Source of the DNA: Burkholderiales bacterium PBB3
GTDB lineage: Bacteria > Pseudomonadota > Gammaproteobacteria > Burkholderiales > Burkholderiaceae_C
Direction: 5' to 3'
DNA length: 64,000 bases
Assembly: GCA_002256115.1 (NCBI GenBank)
Contig: NKIK01000001.1
Span: 186,001-250,000 of the forward strand
Part shown: positions 1 through 8,802 of the stretch, piece after piece
How the letters are laid out: the number at the start of each line of letters is the position of its first letter
Position numbering within the stretch: position 1 is the stretch's first letter
Translations under genes and position numbers: made by a program
The notes under the pieces: model-generated
The model's input: only the letters and a program-made list of their open reading frames with translations
The model's database searches: none
Told to the model about the DNA's origin: nothing

Positions 1-29
1 AGCGTTTGTAATAGCCGGATAGGGCCAGA

Positions 30-2726
30 TCAGTCCGTCGGCACGGAGTAAAAAGGCCGAAAGCGCCCAGAGGCCACCATCTCGTCGGCTGTGATGCCGT
101 AGCCGATGTACAGCGTAGCCCCCGGAAAGCCGCTCAAGTCGCTATTGGTCAGCACATCGATGATGACAACCGACTCAGCATCGGTAGACAGGTTTTCCAG
201 ATAGGCCTGCACCGGGAAGCCCAAGGCACCCCAGGTCGGGTCGGGGTATTGCACGGCGGGCTGCAAGGTAAACCAAACAAAGCTACTGCTGCCCGGCACC
301 GGGGAGCCGGCCACGACATACAGGTTGTAGCCCGTGGACGCTGACGCACGGTGTTTGCCCGCATTGCCAGCATTGGCCGAACCGGCGGAACCTGTATTGG
401 TCCGCAGTGGCGGAATGCGCGCCTCAAGCCCCAAGGAGATCTGGGACTGCGAGCCCTGCAGATACGTGCGCAGCAGCACGGCGGGCTCATCGCCCTTGTT
501 CAAAACATTGGGGACGGTCGGCAACAAATCCAGCAAGCCCGTGAACTCGCCTGCCAGCACCTGGCCCCGGACCCGGCGCGCGCCCTCAAAGGAGCCATCG
601 CCCAGTTGTCCAAATTGTTGGTAGCCCACCGAGGTGATGAGACCGTCGTTGCGCAGATACAGCGCATGCCCCGAGCCCACGCTGGCCCCCAAAAAACCAC
701 CAGCAACCACCGTGGGCAACAAGACATTGTTTTGATCCACACCGGCCAGCAGCACGTTGTAGCGGCGGCGCGCTTCACCGTTGTAGCCCCAGGCATAGGT
801 CACCCCGTCTTTACCCAAAACCACGGTACTGATTTGTGCCGACAAGAGCTTGGCCACATTGCTCTTGATCAGGACCGGGCTGGATCGGCTCAGCACGCTG
901 CCATCACCCACTTGCCCGTAGTCATTCCAACCCCAAACCCAGACGGTTCCGTCGGCCCTCATGCCCACGCTGTGGTGCGCCCCGGCCAGGATGGCGGTAA
1001 AGCCATCACCCACTTTGATGGGCGTGGGGTTACTTTGCTGCCCAAAGCGCACTTCAAACAGGCCATTGCCCAATTGACCGTAATGGTTGCGCCCCCAAGC
1101 CCACAAGCTCCCGTCGGTTTTAAGCCCCAGGGTATGGCTGGCACCGGCTGCTACGGCCTTGTAGTTGTCGCCGATTTTTACAGGCACGGGGCGGTTCTCG
1201 GTGTCCCCCAATCCCAGCTGGCCAAAATCGTTTTCGCCCCAACCCCACAGGCTGCCATCGGTTTTGATGGCAAAGGTCTGGGTGTTTCCGCTACTGACCG
1301 ATGCATAGCCGGTACCAATACGCACCAGCTTGGGTTGTTCGCGTTTGGACAAAACACCCAGCCTGCCGGTGGAGTTGTCGCCCCAGCCAAACAAAACGCC
1401 GTTCTTGTTGATGGCAAACGCCACCCGACCCTCCAGCGAAAAGCTGGTGATGTCGTCCGCCAACTCCACAGGGGTAGAAAGCCGATCATCACGGCCTTGG
1501 GCCAATTGGCCCTCGCTGTTATCGCCCCAGGCCACGCCGTGCCCATCACTGGTGACGGCAATGGAGTGGTCGCCCGCCGCAGCAAATGCGCTGACGCTGA
1601 GATTGACCAGCACCGGCGCGAGGCTGTAGTTGACATCCGGGTCATCAATACCCAATTGCCCCAGCGTGTTGGCACCCTGCGCCACCAGGCTGCCATCCAG
1701 TTTTTTAATCAAAAAGTGGGTTTCTCCAGCGGCCACACTGGCGACCCCCGTGGCCAGCACCACCGGGGTGGATGGCTTAAAGCCTGCGCCGGCATTCACC
1801 AAACCCCAGTAGTACAGGGTGTTGTTCGCATCGATGGCCAAGCCGGCAAAACTGCTGGCCCCCACCCACTTAAAAGTAAAACTGCCCGGCAGTTTGGTGG
1901 GCACATTGCGCGCCAGCGTACCGCCATCGCCCAACTGCCCCGAGGTGTTGCGCCCCCAGGCCCAGACGCTGCCATCGGACTTGCGCGCCAATGAAAAATC
2001 ATTGCCCGCCGCCACCTGCACATAGCCGCTACCAATAGCGACCGGCGTGCTGCGGTTGGCATTGCTGGCATCGCCCAGCTGGCCATATTCATTGATGCCC
2101 CAGGCCCACAAGCTGCCGTCTGACAGCACTGCCAAGCTGTGGTTGGTGCCCGCCGCAACCGAAGTAGCTTTGCCCAGGCTTAAGGAAAACGCCCGTTTGC
2201 GCGCCGCAAAAGCGCCATCGCCCAATTGGCCATACTCATTCGCGCCCCAAGACCACACGCTGCCATCCGACTTGATGGCCAGGGTGTGGTAGCCGCCTGC
2301 GGCAAGGTCGGTATAGCCATCCCCCACCTTGACTAAACCATTGCGCCGCAAGAAGAAACTGCCATCGCCCAACTGGCCGTACTGGTTGTTACCCACGCCC
2401 CACAGCATGCCTTTGGAATCGAGCAAGAAATTGCGGCTGCGGCCCGAGAAGGCGCGTACATAAGTGATGTCGCGTTTGACTTGCAGCGGCGCGTACACCT
2501 TGGACGGCCGCCCCAGCAAGCCGCTGCTGTTGTCGCCCCAACCCCAGAGCTTGCCGTTGTCATCCAGGGCCATGGAGGTGTAGGAGTTGGCGGCCACCTG
2601 GGGCACTACGGCGGCTTGGGCCCGGGGTGCCACGCCACACAGCGCAGCCAATACCACCAACGCCGCCACGCCCCTGGCGAGGTACTGGCGGAGGGATTGC
2701 ATGGGGGGGTGGACGAGCGCGTTCAT
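30..2726 (-). CDS. Exported RCC1-repeat protein
   Basis: About 898 residues. The N-terminus is a signal peptide: a basic start, a hydrophobic run (ARGVAALVVLAALCG) and a likely cleavage after RAQA. Nearly the whole mature protein is a series of more than ten RCC1 (regulator of chromosome condensation) repeats with the recurring pattern LWGWGDNxxGQLGDG, expected to fold as one or two seven-bladed beta-propellers. The last 150 residues or so lose the repeat and are unrecognised. RCC1 repeats usually serve as binding scaffolds; no enzyme motif is visible and the ligand is unknown. Start: the frame opens at a TTG six bases upstream (2732), but the ATG at 2726 is taken here; another ATG at 2702 would still leave the signal peptide. 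No Shine-Dalgarno motif clearly decides. A second, shorter exported RCC1 protein lies at 10577-12067. Confidence 0.85.
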   Translation of the reverse strand: MNALVHPPMQSLRQYLARGVAALVVLAALCGVAPRAQAAVVPQVAANSYTSMALDDNGKLWGWGDNSSGLLGRPSKVYAPLQVKRDITYVRAFSGRSRNFLLDSKGMLWGVGNNQYGQLGDGSFFLRRNGLVKVGDGYTDLAAGGYHTLAIKSDGSVWSWGANEYGQLGDGAFAARKRAFSLSLGKATSVAAGTNHSLAVLSDGSLWAWGINEYGQLGDASNANRSTPVAIGSGYVQVAAGNDFSLARKSDGSVWAWGRNTSGQLGDGGTLARNVPTKLPGSFTFKWVGASSFAGLAIDANNTLYYWGLVNAGAGFKPSTPVVLATGVASVAAGETHFLIKKLDGSLVAQGANTLGQLGIDDPDVNYSLAPVLVNLSVSAFAAAGDHSIAVTSDGHGVAWGDNSEGQLAQGRDDRLSTPVELADDITSFSLEGRVAFAINKNGVLFGWGDNSTGRLGVLSKREQPKLVRIGTGYASVSSGNTQTFAIKTDGSLWGWGENDFGQLGLGDTENRPVPVKIGDNYKAVAAGASHTLGLKTDGSLWAWGRNHYGQLGNGLFEVRFGQQSNPTPIKVGDGFTAILAGAHHSVGMRADGTVWVWGWNDYGQVGDGSVLSRSSPVLIKSNVAKLLSAQISTVVLGKDGVTYAWGYNGEARRRYNVLLAGVDQNNVLLPTVVAGGFLGASVGSGHALYLRNDGLITSVGYQQFGQLGDGSFEGARRVRGQVLAGEFTGLLDLLPTVPNVLNKGDEPAVLLRTYLQGSQSQISLGLEARIPPLRTNTGSAGSANAGNAGKHRASASTGYNLYVVAGSPVPGSSSFVWFTLQPAVQYPDPTWGALGFPVQAYLENLSTDAESVVIIDVLTNSDLSGFPGATLYIGYGITADEMVASGRFRPFYSVPTD

Positions 2727-2850
2727 AGTCAAAATGCCAGTGGCGGGTGAGCGTAAAGGCGCATTCTACGAAGCGCAGCAGCCCCGCGCCCACTGCCAGC
2801 GCCAAGTTTTTCGACAAACTGCGCATAAGTTAACGCATCCGGCAGATTTA

Positions 2851-2908
2851 GTGCCAAATAGGCCTTTCAGGCCGTGGATAGTGCGGGAGCAGCTCCTTTT
2901 TTTGTAGC
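2851..2908 (+). repeat. Interspersed element, copy 1 (intergenic)
   Basis: Copy of the nine-member family. It has the upstream arm GTGCCAAATAGGCCTTTCAG, the invariant core GGATAGTGCGGGAGCAGCT and an AT-rich tail ending in TAGC. It lies between the start of the RCC1 gene and the radical SAM gene. The rest of the 270-base gap holds no gene I can support. Confidence 0.85.
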
Positions 2909-3001
2909 GGTTTTACTGCCACAAAACCCCGCTAGACTTGGTTCAAAGTACGGGCCATCCGTGGCACCCGGCCCCATGACAACACCCCCAGGGAGAGCCC
3001 A

Positions 3002-4162
3002 TTGAAGACGATGTTTTTTGCCCGCAAAGACGACAAGACACCCAAGCCGGGCGCACACCCAGACACCCCCGCCTTGGCCCCCCTGCTGCCCCAGTGCAAC
3101 ACGATTGAGGAGTTCCGCGCGGCGGTAGCTCCTTGGGGCTTGCACCACGGGGAGCGGTTTTTGCACCTGGAACTGGACATCGTCAACCGCTGCAATATCC
3201 AGTGTGTGATGTGCTACCACAGCCTGGAGGCCACCCGCGTACCCGTCGTCTACATGGACCCGGCCGTATTTGCCAGCGCAGCGGCCCACATACTGCCCTA
3301 TGCATCGCATATGAGCCTGTCTTTGGGTAACGAGCCGCTGATGTCGCCGCACTTTGAGGCCATGCTCAAACTGGCCGCGCCCTACAAGGTGCCCAACGTC
3401 AATTTCTTTACCAATGGCTTGCTGCTCAATGAGAGAAAAGTGGCGGCCATGATTGAGTGTGGCGTCACGCAAATTTGCGTCTCCATCGACGGTGCCCAGC
3501 GAGATACCTACAACGCCATCCGCCGGGGCGGCGAGTTCAATGAGCTGATTGAAAACGTAGAAAACCTGATCCGCCAGCGCAACGCGGCGGGCTCCAAAAC
3601 ACCCAAAGTGCGCTTTGACGTGGTGCTGATGCGCCGCAATATCCGCGAGCTACCCGACATCGTGCGCTTGGCAGCGCGCCTGGGCGTGGAGCAGCTCAGC
3701 TTCAGGCACATGGTGTCCTTTGACGGGCTCGACATGGGGCATGAATCACTGGTGCATGCCAAAGCGGTGTCTAACTACTGGCTGGCCAGCGCGCTAGAGC
3801 AGGCGGCTGAACTTGGCCTGGAGGTGCAAACCCGGCCCGAGTTTTTTGCAGATGACGGAACCGAGCCCACAGCCCGCCCCGACGCGCAGGCTCTGCCCAC
3901 ACCGTATTGCCCGTTTCCGTTCTTCCATTTGTCCATGGGGCCGGGCGGCCATGTGTTGCCCTGCCCGCATTCGCACGGCCAAGGCCCCTACGGCCAGGTA
4001 TCGGCCACCACCCCGCTCGACCAAATTTGGATGAACGACAAGTTCACGGAGCTGCGCAACCGCATTCTGAGAAACGACCCACCCGATATGTGCCGCCGCT
4101 GCCCCTACCTGGCCGACCACTACCCTAACTACGACTCCCTGTTTGCCACGCGCAAACACTGA
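3002..4162 (+). CDS. Radical SAM/SPASM domain protein
   Basis: 386 residues. The canonical radical SAM CxxxCxxC motif is present as C64, C68 and C71 in the segment DIVNRCNIQCVMC, which binds a 4Fe-4S cluster and S-adenosylmethionine. The barrel continues with SLGNEPLMSP and VSIDGAQRDTYNAIR, typical of MoaA-like enzymes. A C-terminal SPASM-like region carries C303, C321, C364 and C367 (the last two as MCRRC) for an auxiliary cluster. The substrate is unknown; SPASM relatives modify peptides or sugars. A TTG start at 3002 is chosen because GGGAGAG at 2991-2997 sits about five bases upstream; an ATG at 3011 is the alternative. The next gene begins four bases after this stop, so the two are almost certainly co-transcribed and may share a pathway. 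Confidence 0.85.
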   Translation: MKTMFFARKDDKTPKPGAHPDTPALAPLLPQCNTIEEFRAAVAPWGLHHGERFLHLELDIVNRCNIQCVMCYHSLEATRVPVVYMDPAVFASAAAHILPYASHMSLSLGNEPLMSPHFEAMLKLAAPYKVPNVNFFTNGLLLNERKVAAMIECGVTQICVSIDGAQRDTYNAIRRGGEFNELIENVENLIRQRNAAGSKTPKVRFDVVLMRRNIRELPDIVRLAARLGVEQLSFRHMVSFDGLDMGHESLVHAKAVSNYWLASALEQAAELGLEVQTRPEFFADDGTEPTARPDAQALPTPYCPFPFFHLSMGPGGHVLPCPHSHGQGPYGQVSATTPLDQIWMNDKFTELRNRILRNDPPDMCRRCPYLADHYPNYDSLFATRKH

Positions 4163-4166
4163 ACGC

Positions 4167-7100
4167 ATGACTAAGCCCATGACCCAATCCATGCCTACCC
4201 GCCAAATCGGTCAAACCGGCGTTCACCTCAGTGTGGTGGGCATGGGTACCTCGCAGTTGCAAATGCTGCCGCAGCGCCAAGCGGTTAACACGCTGGTGCG
4301 CGCCTTTGAAGGTGGTGTGAACTGGGTCCACACCGCGCCCGACTATGGCGGCGTGGAGCCCTGGATCAAGCAGGCCATTCGCGCCAGCGGCCGCCAAGTG
4401 ATGGTGGCCACCGGTAGCCCACCGCGCAGCGCCGACCTGCCCGCCTTTTTTGAAAACACCTGCCATGTGTTTGAAACGCCGCGCCTGGCGCTGTATGGCA
4501 TTGCGGGCATTGAAGACATTGAGTGGTTTGGCGAAAACGTGTGGGGCGCTGGCGGTATGGTGGACTACCTGCAGCGCAAAAAGGCAGAGGGCCGCCTCGG
4601 CGCGCTCTACTGCACCACGCACGGTAACGCCGACTATGTAGAGCGGCTGATTCACAGCGGCGTGTTTGACGCCATCATGCTGGCCTGGAACCCACTGGGC
4701 TTTCACCAGCAATCCCACGCCTGGGCGCGCCACAAAATCGGCCGCCACCATGAAGACCTGATCGAGTTCAAAGACCGCATCTTTCCGCTGGCCCAGGCGC
4801 GCGGCGTCAGCCTGCTGGTGATGCGGCCCCTGGCCGGTGGCATGCTGATCAAAAGCCGCGCCTTTGAGCCGCATGACTGGCAGAGCGCGCCCGGCGAAGA
4901 GCAGGTATCTGCCCCAGATGTACTGCGCCAAATACTGGACATGCCGGGCGTGTGCTCCGTATTACCAGGTATGGCCTCCGTAGAAGAAGCTGCCGAAAAC
5001 ATCAGCGCTGCGGAACCCGCCGTGGCCAAGCCTGCAGAAACCCAGGCCCACATTGACGCACTGGTGGCCCAGCGGCGTAGCAATACCTGTAACCGCTGCG
5101 GCGACTGTGAAACCACCTGCTCCCAGCAGTTGGCCATTCCCGCCATGTTCAGGGATGCCGCCCTGTGGACCCTGCGCAGCGAGCTGAACCAGGCCGACCG
5201 CGCAGAAAATTACTTCGATCTGCACCCCGACCCCACGCTGGCCTGCGTGAGCTGCAGCAACCGCAGCTGCGAATGCAGCCACGGCATCGACATCCCCCAG
5301 GCCCTGGGCATCGCCCACGCCCAGATGCAAAAGCTGCGGCAAAGCCGCCAGCACCCCGGCCCCACCGCAGCGCTGGCCGACCACACCTTTGATGGCCCCT
5401 ACAAGGTGCTGGTACTGACGCGCGATGTACCTACCAGCCTGGCCGCGGGTGCTATGGGCACCGTGCATCTGCTTTTGCGCAATGAAGGCACCCAGCAGTG
5501 GCTGGCCACCCAGCACAACCCAGACCCTACGGTGGCCATGGGCGTTGCGGTGCTGGTGAATGGGCAAGTGGCCAGCATCGTGCCTTTGCTCAACACCATC
5601 AACCCTGACGAGCACTTTTTACCGGTGGTGTTTGAGTTTGCCGCGCCCACTGCGCCCGGTAACTACGCGCTGCAATTGGGTTTGCGGACCCTGGCGGCAA
5701 CCGGCGCGGCCGCAGTGCCCATGACGATTTTTTACACCGGCGCCCTGGTGGCAGAAGCCACTGCGCCAGCCACTCGTCCTTCCAAAACATCCATGACGCC
5801 CGCAACGCCCGAAACGTCCACCGCTTCCGCACCTTCCACGCCCTACCAGCGAATCAAGCAGTGGCTCACACCCGCCCCGGCACCACAGCCCAGCGCTCCG
5901 TATGCCGCCCAGTTGCTGGAGCACACCTTTCCCGCCCAAGCGAATAACGGCGTGACCCATGGTGTGCTGCTGCGGCTACAAAACACCGGCACCCTGCCCT
6001 GGCAGGCGCACGCGGCGGGATCGCAAGGCGTGCATGTGCATGTGTTGGTGGACAACGTGTTGCTGGCTCCACTGGGCCTGGCCGATGCGGAAGTGCCACC
6101 GGGCGCTGAGACGGCCATCCACTTCCCTTTCCGCGCCCCGGACCAAGCAGGCCCGCACACCATTCGGCTGGAGCTGCACCGGGAAGATGGCGCAGCCCTA
6201 CCCGGCCACCGCCCCATCGCTTGGACACACAGCCTGCAAGTCAACGCCGCCCCGTGGACGCGTACCGTCGAGCTGTTTGAGCTGGAGCGTAACCACAACC
6301 CCTGGCACTACAACCCGTTTCAGGGCATCACCCACACGCGCGACGGCAAACCGCTGCCGCTGTTCATTGAGCGCGCCCAGGGCAGCCGCGTGTGGGATGT
6401 CGAAGGCAATGAATTCATTGACTACACCATGGGCTGGGGCAGCACCATCCTGGGCCACGCAGACCCGCGCATCCAAGCCGCTATTCGCGATACGCTGGAC
6501 TGCGGTGCCGTCACCCCGTTTCCGCATCCTCTAGAGATGGAGGTCTCGCGCATGCTGGTGGAGGACTTTGCGCCGCATGAAATGGTGGCCTTTGGCAAAA
6601 ACGGCTCGGACGTTTGCACCATTGCCGCCCGGCTGGCGCGCGTCACCACCGGCAAGCGGGTCATCTTGTCCTGCGGCTACCACGGCTGGCAAGACTTTGG
6701 CCTAGAGTACTTTGCGTTTCAAGATTGCGGCATCCCCTACCCGGAAGAGCGCAGCCTGCACAAGTTTCGGTTCAATGACACGGCCGGCTTTTTAGCCCTG
6801 TACGCCCGCCACAAACACGAGCTGGCCGCGGTGATGATTGAACCCGCCTGCCCGCTGATCGACGATGTGGCTGGCCTGGGCGGCGAGCCCGACCTGGACT
6901 TTTTGCATGTGGGGGCCGACGCCACCCGCCGCGCCAAGGCCCTGCTGGTGTTTGACGAAATCGTGACCGGATTCCGCTACCGCAATGGCAGCGTGCAAAA
7001 AGACACCGGCATCGTGCCCGACCTGACCTGTTTGGGCAAAGCCCTGGCCTCGGGCATGCCCTTGTCGGCACTGCTGGGTTCGCAAAAGCTGTTTTTGCCA

Positions 7101-7541
7101 TCCTTCCACAAAACCCACTTTCACCCCACCTTCAGGGGCGAGGTGTATTCCCTAGCCGCCGCCAAAGCCGCCATTCAAATCTACCGCACCGAGCCCGTGG
7201 CCCAGCACATCTGGCAACACGGCGAAGCCCTGCGCCAGGGCATCCACGGCGTGTGCGCCGAGCTGGGCGTGGCCGGGGTCTGCACCGGCACGCCCTTTAG
7301 GCTGTCGTTCATCTTCACCGAGCCCGACCTACAGCGCCGCCGCCTCAAACGCACGCTGCTGATGCAAGAGCTGGTGAAGCAGCGCGTGTTAACGGTAGCC
7401 GGCACCCTGCTGACCACCACCGCGCACGACGCGGAAACACTTGCCATCACCGTGAACGCGTTTAGAACGGCCTTGACGGTGGTGGCGCATGCGGACAAGA
7501 CGGACACGCTGCACAGCCATTTGGATATGGTGGTGAATTAG
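4167..7541 (+). CDS. AKR-like / Fe-S / beta-sandwich / class III aminotransferase fusion
   Basis: About 1124 residues in four parts. Residues 10-290 resemble an aldo/keto reductase barrel, but only Y60 of the usual Asp-Tyr-Lys-His tetrad is kept (H55, G83 and A113 stand at the other positions). Residues 300-375 hold two cysteine groups, C308/C311/C314/C318 and C360/C363/C368/C370, suited to iron-sulfur clusters. Residues 404-526 and 583-696 are two similar beta-rich modules (LRNEGTQQW and LQNTGTLPW), separated by a Thr/Pro/Ser linker, and look like Ig-type or Wzt C-terminal carbohydrate-binding folds. Residues 700-1115 are a class III PLP aminotransferase close to glutamate-1-semialdehyde aminomutase, with K958 in CLGKALASG as the likely Schiff-base lysine and DEIVTGFR before it. 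The ATG at 4167 follows the radical SAM gene by four bases; a TTG at 4143 would overlap it. A role in making an amino-sugar or other surface compound is inference only. Confidence 0.8.
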   Translation: MTKPMTQSMPTRQIGQTGVHLSVVGMGTSQLQMLPQRQAVNTLVRAFEGGVNWVHTAPDYGGVEPWIKQAIRASGRQVMVATGSPPRSADLPAFFENTCHVFETPRLALYGIAGIEDIEWFGENVWGAGGMVDYLQRKKAEGRLGALYCTTHGNADYVERLIHSGVFDAIMLAWNPLGFHQQSHAWARHKIGRHHEDLIEFKDRIFPLAQARGVSLLVMRPLAGGMLIKSRAFEPHDWQSAPGEEQVSAPDVLRQILDMPGVCSVLPGMASVEEAAENISAAEPAVAKPAETQAHIDALVAQRRSNTCNRCGDCETTCSQQLAIPAMFRDAALWTLRSELNQADRAENYFDLHPDPTLACVSCSNRSCECSHGIDIPQALGIAHAQMQKLRQSRQHPGPTAALADHTFDGPYKVLVLTRDVPTSLAAGAMGTVHLLLRNEGTQQWLATQHNPDPTVAMGVAVLVNGQVASIVPLLNTINPDEHFLPVVFEFAAPTAPGNYALQLGLRTLAATGAAAVPMTIFYTGALVAEATAPATRPSKTSMTPATPETSTASAPSTPYQRIKQWLTPAPAPQPSAPYAAQLLEHTFPAQANNGVTHGVLLRLQNTGTLPWQAHAAGSQGVHVHVLVDNVLLAPLGLADAEVPPGAETAIHFPFRAPDQAGPHTIRLELHREDGAALPGHRPIAWTHSLQVNAAPWTRTVELFELERNHNPWHYNPFQGITHTRDGKPLPLFIERAQGSRVWDVEGNEFIDYTMGWGSTILGHADPRIQAAIRDTLDCGAVTPFPHPLEMEVSRMLVEDFAPHEMVAFGKNGSDVCTIAARLARVTTGKRVILSCGYHGWQDFGLEYFAFQDCGIPYPEERSLHKFRFNDTAGFLALYARHKHELAAVMIEPACPLIDDVAGLGGEPDLDFLHVGADATRRAKALLVFDEIVTGFRYRNGSVQKDTGIVPDLTCLGKALASGMPLSALLGSQKLFLPSFHKTHFHPTFRGEVYSLAAAKAAIQIYRTEPVAQHIWQHGEALRQGIHGVCAELGVAGVCTGTPFRLSFIFTEPDLQRRRLKRTLLMQELVKQRVLTVAGTLLTTTAHDAETLAITVNAFRTALTVVAHADKTDTLHSHLDMVVN

Positions 7542-7573
7542 GGGGTGTGTAGCCACGCAGGCCTGGAAGAATA

Positions 7574-7632
7574 ATGGTCAAATGTGCCGCTCAGGCCGTG
7601 GATAGTGCGGGAGCAGCTACAAATGTTGTAGC
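7574..7632 (+). repeat. Interspersed element, copy 2 (intergenic)
   Basis: Lies just after the stop of the fusion gene. It carries the invariant core GGATAGTGCGGGAGCAGCT. Its tail, 7616-7632, is a perfect 7-bp hairpin (GCTACAA, loop ATG, TTGTAGC), the clearest example of the family's 3' stem. The remaining bases up to 7727 show no gene. Confidence 0.88.
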
Positions 7633-7727
7633 AATTTCTATGGTATCCGCCCTTCATCAATCCGACATAAGTTTGTTGTGTGCGGCCAACTGCCACACAT
7701 GTAACAACCAAAGGTGCAGACCATGCG

Positions 7728-8138
7728 CTAAAACGGATTTTGAATAGACAACACCCCACCACCGCCCTGCTCTGGCATGCGGACATTGAGTCCGCTGTGC
7801 ATGTCCTCAGAGTACAAAACACTGCAACCACTCAGTCCGGCGGCGGCCACGATATTGGCGTCGTACAGCGAAAATTTGTACTGGGCCATTAACTGCAGTG
7901 CCACCTGGTGGGTGCGTACGCTCAGGTCGAACACCTCACACACGTCTATCAAAGTTTGCGTCAGCGCCATCACGTCTGCCAGCGGCATAGCCCGCTTTTT
8001 GATGAGGACGTTCGCAAACTCATTGAGCACTTGCACGCTGATGGCGGCGTTGCCCGCCAGCAGCTTTTCTACGGTGTCTGCCCGCGGGCCGCCGTCTACC
8101 CAATACACCAGCACATTGGTGTCGATAAAACACTTCAT
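7728..8138 (-). CDS. PIN-domain toxin (VapC-like), TA module 1
   Basis: 136 residues, the usual size of a PIN-domain ribonuclease. Acidic residues expected in the metal site are visible: D6 in FIDTNVLVY, a glutamate in SVQVLNEFANVL, and SLYDANIVAAA plus YSEDM toward the C-terminus. VapC-type toxins cleave RNA, often tRNA, and are neutralised by a cognate DNA-binding antitoxin. The start overlaps the stop of the upstream AbrB-type antitoxin gene (ATGA), which indicates translational coupling and identifies the partner. Pairing with a MazE/AbrB-fold antitoxin is the classical VapBC arrangement. The target RNA cannot be told from sequence. Confidence 0.88.
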   Translation of the reverse strand: MKCFIDTNVLVYWVDGGPRADTVEKLLAGNAAISVQVLNEFANVLIKKRAMPLADVMALTQTLIDVCEVFDLSVRTHQVALQLMAQYKFSLYDANIVAAAGLSGCSVLYSEDMHSGLNVRMPEQGGGGVLSIQNPF

Positions 8139-8380
8139 CGGGCGTTGGCCTCATCGCGATCAAAGCGCCAACCCTCAGGGAATGGTGCACGGTAGCGCCG
8201 CATGGCTTGCAAACGGTCCAGTTTGCTGGGTAAGGGCTGCACCGCAAAAACGGCTGGTGCATTCGCCCGCCGGGGCAGCGGTAGCAGCTCTACCTCATCA
8301 CCTTCGGCAATACCCAACTCTTGCACCAGTTGGCCTGGCAAACGCACCGCCAAGCTATTTCCCCATTTGCCGATTTGCAT
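8135..8380 (-). CDS. AbrB/MazE-type antitoxin, TA module 1
   Basis: 81 residues. The N-terminal half (MQIGKWGNSLAVRLPGQLV) is a SpoVT/AbrB swapped-hairpin DNA-binding domain. The C-terminal half is Pro/Arg rich and would wrap the toxin. The ATG at 8380 is chosen because AAGGGG lies at suitable distance upstream; a TTG at 8485 gives a longer frame whose first 35 residues are not family-like. The gene is followed by the PIN toxin with a four-base overlap. A perfect 8-bp inverted repeat at 8404-8433, just upstream, is a good candidate for its autoregulatory operator. Confidence 0.87.
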   Translation of the reverse strand: MQIGKWGNSLAVRLPGQLVQELGIAEGDEVELLPLPRRANAPAVFAVQPLPSKLDRLQAMRRYRAPFPEGWRFDRDEANAR

Positions 8381-8403
8381 ATTGAGCCCCTTTTCTGCAA
8401 TTT

Positions 8404-8433
8404 TTGGATATCCTTTTACAAGTGTATATCCAA
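8404..8433. promoter_or_regulatory. Candidate operator of TA module 1
   Basis: TTGGATAT (8404-8411) and ATATCCAA (8426-8433) form a perfect inverted repeat with a 14-base spacer, 24 bases upstream of the antitoxin start. AbrB-type antitoxins usually bind such repeats to repress their own operon. Function is inferred from position. Confidence 0.5.
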
Positions 8434-8511
8434 GTCGCGTCAAGTCAATCCTGCTTCTGAGAAACGCGTTTGCATCATTTTCCAAAAAAACATTAGCTTG
8501 CTGCTTTACTC

Positions 8512-8527
8512 AGACTAGACTTAGTCT
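8512..8527. promoter_or_regulatory. Candidate operator of TA module 2
   Basis: AGACTA (8512-8517) and TAGTCT (8522-8527) form a perfect inverted repeat with spacer GACT, about 27 bases upstream of the Phd/YefM-like antitoxin start. Such antitoxins bind short palindromes overlapping their own promoters. The two TA modules diverge from this region. Confidence 0.45.
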
Positions 8528-8553
8528 ATTAACTTAGTTCAACTGAAGGCAAC

Positions 8554-8802
8554 ATGCATACCGTCAACATCCATGAAGCAAAAACTCAGCTCTCGCGGCT
8601 AATTGCGCTGGCAGCAGAGGGGGAGCCTTTTGTCATCGCCAAGTCAGGCAAGCCCTTGGTGAAGGTAACGGCAATTTCCAGCGGAGATGGCGCGCCCGCT
8701 AAACGGCTGGGCTTTATGCAAGGAATGATGCAGGTGCCGTCAGACTTCGACGGCATGGGTGGAGAAGTCATTGAGAACCTCTTTACCGGTACAAGCGCAT
8801 GA
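8554..8802 (+). CDS. Phd/YefM-type antitoxin, TA module 2
   Basis: 82 residues. The opening TVNIHEAKTQLSRLIALA followed by GEPFVIAKSGKPLVKV is the classical Phd/YefM (VapB-type) fold: an N-terminal DNA-binding domain and a flexible toxin-binding tail. AAGG lies six bases before the ATG. The stop overlaps the start of the PIN toxin gene (ATGA), so the two are translated together. It is divergent from TA module 1 and probably autoregulated through the palindrome at 8512-8527. Confidence 0.88.
   Translation: MHTVNIHEAKTQLSRLIALAAEGEPFVIAKSGKPLVKVTAISSGDGAPAKRLGFMQGMMQVPSDFDGMGGEVIENLFTGTSA

Noticed and set aside
351-1994. A 547-codon open frame on the plus strand
   Set aside because: It lies antisense to the RCC1 gene; the repeated codon pattern of RCC1 repeats keeps the opposite strand open. 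The protein is His/Gln/Ala rich with no family character.
1200-2560. Regularly spaced repeated DNA that might suggest a CRISPR array
   Set aside because: The repeats are codons of the RCC1 motif with varying sequence and about 150-base periodicity, not identical repeats with unique spacers.
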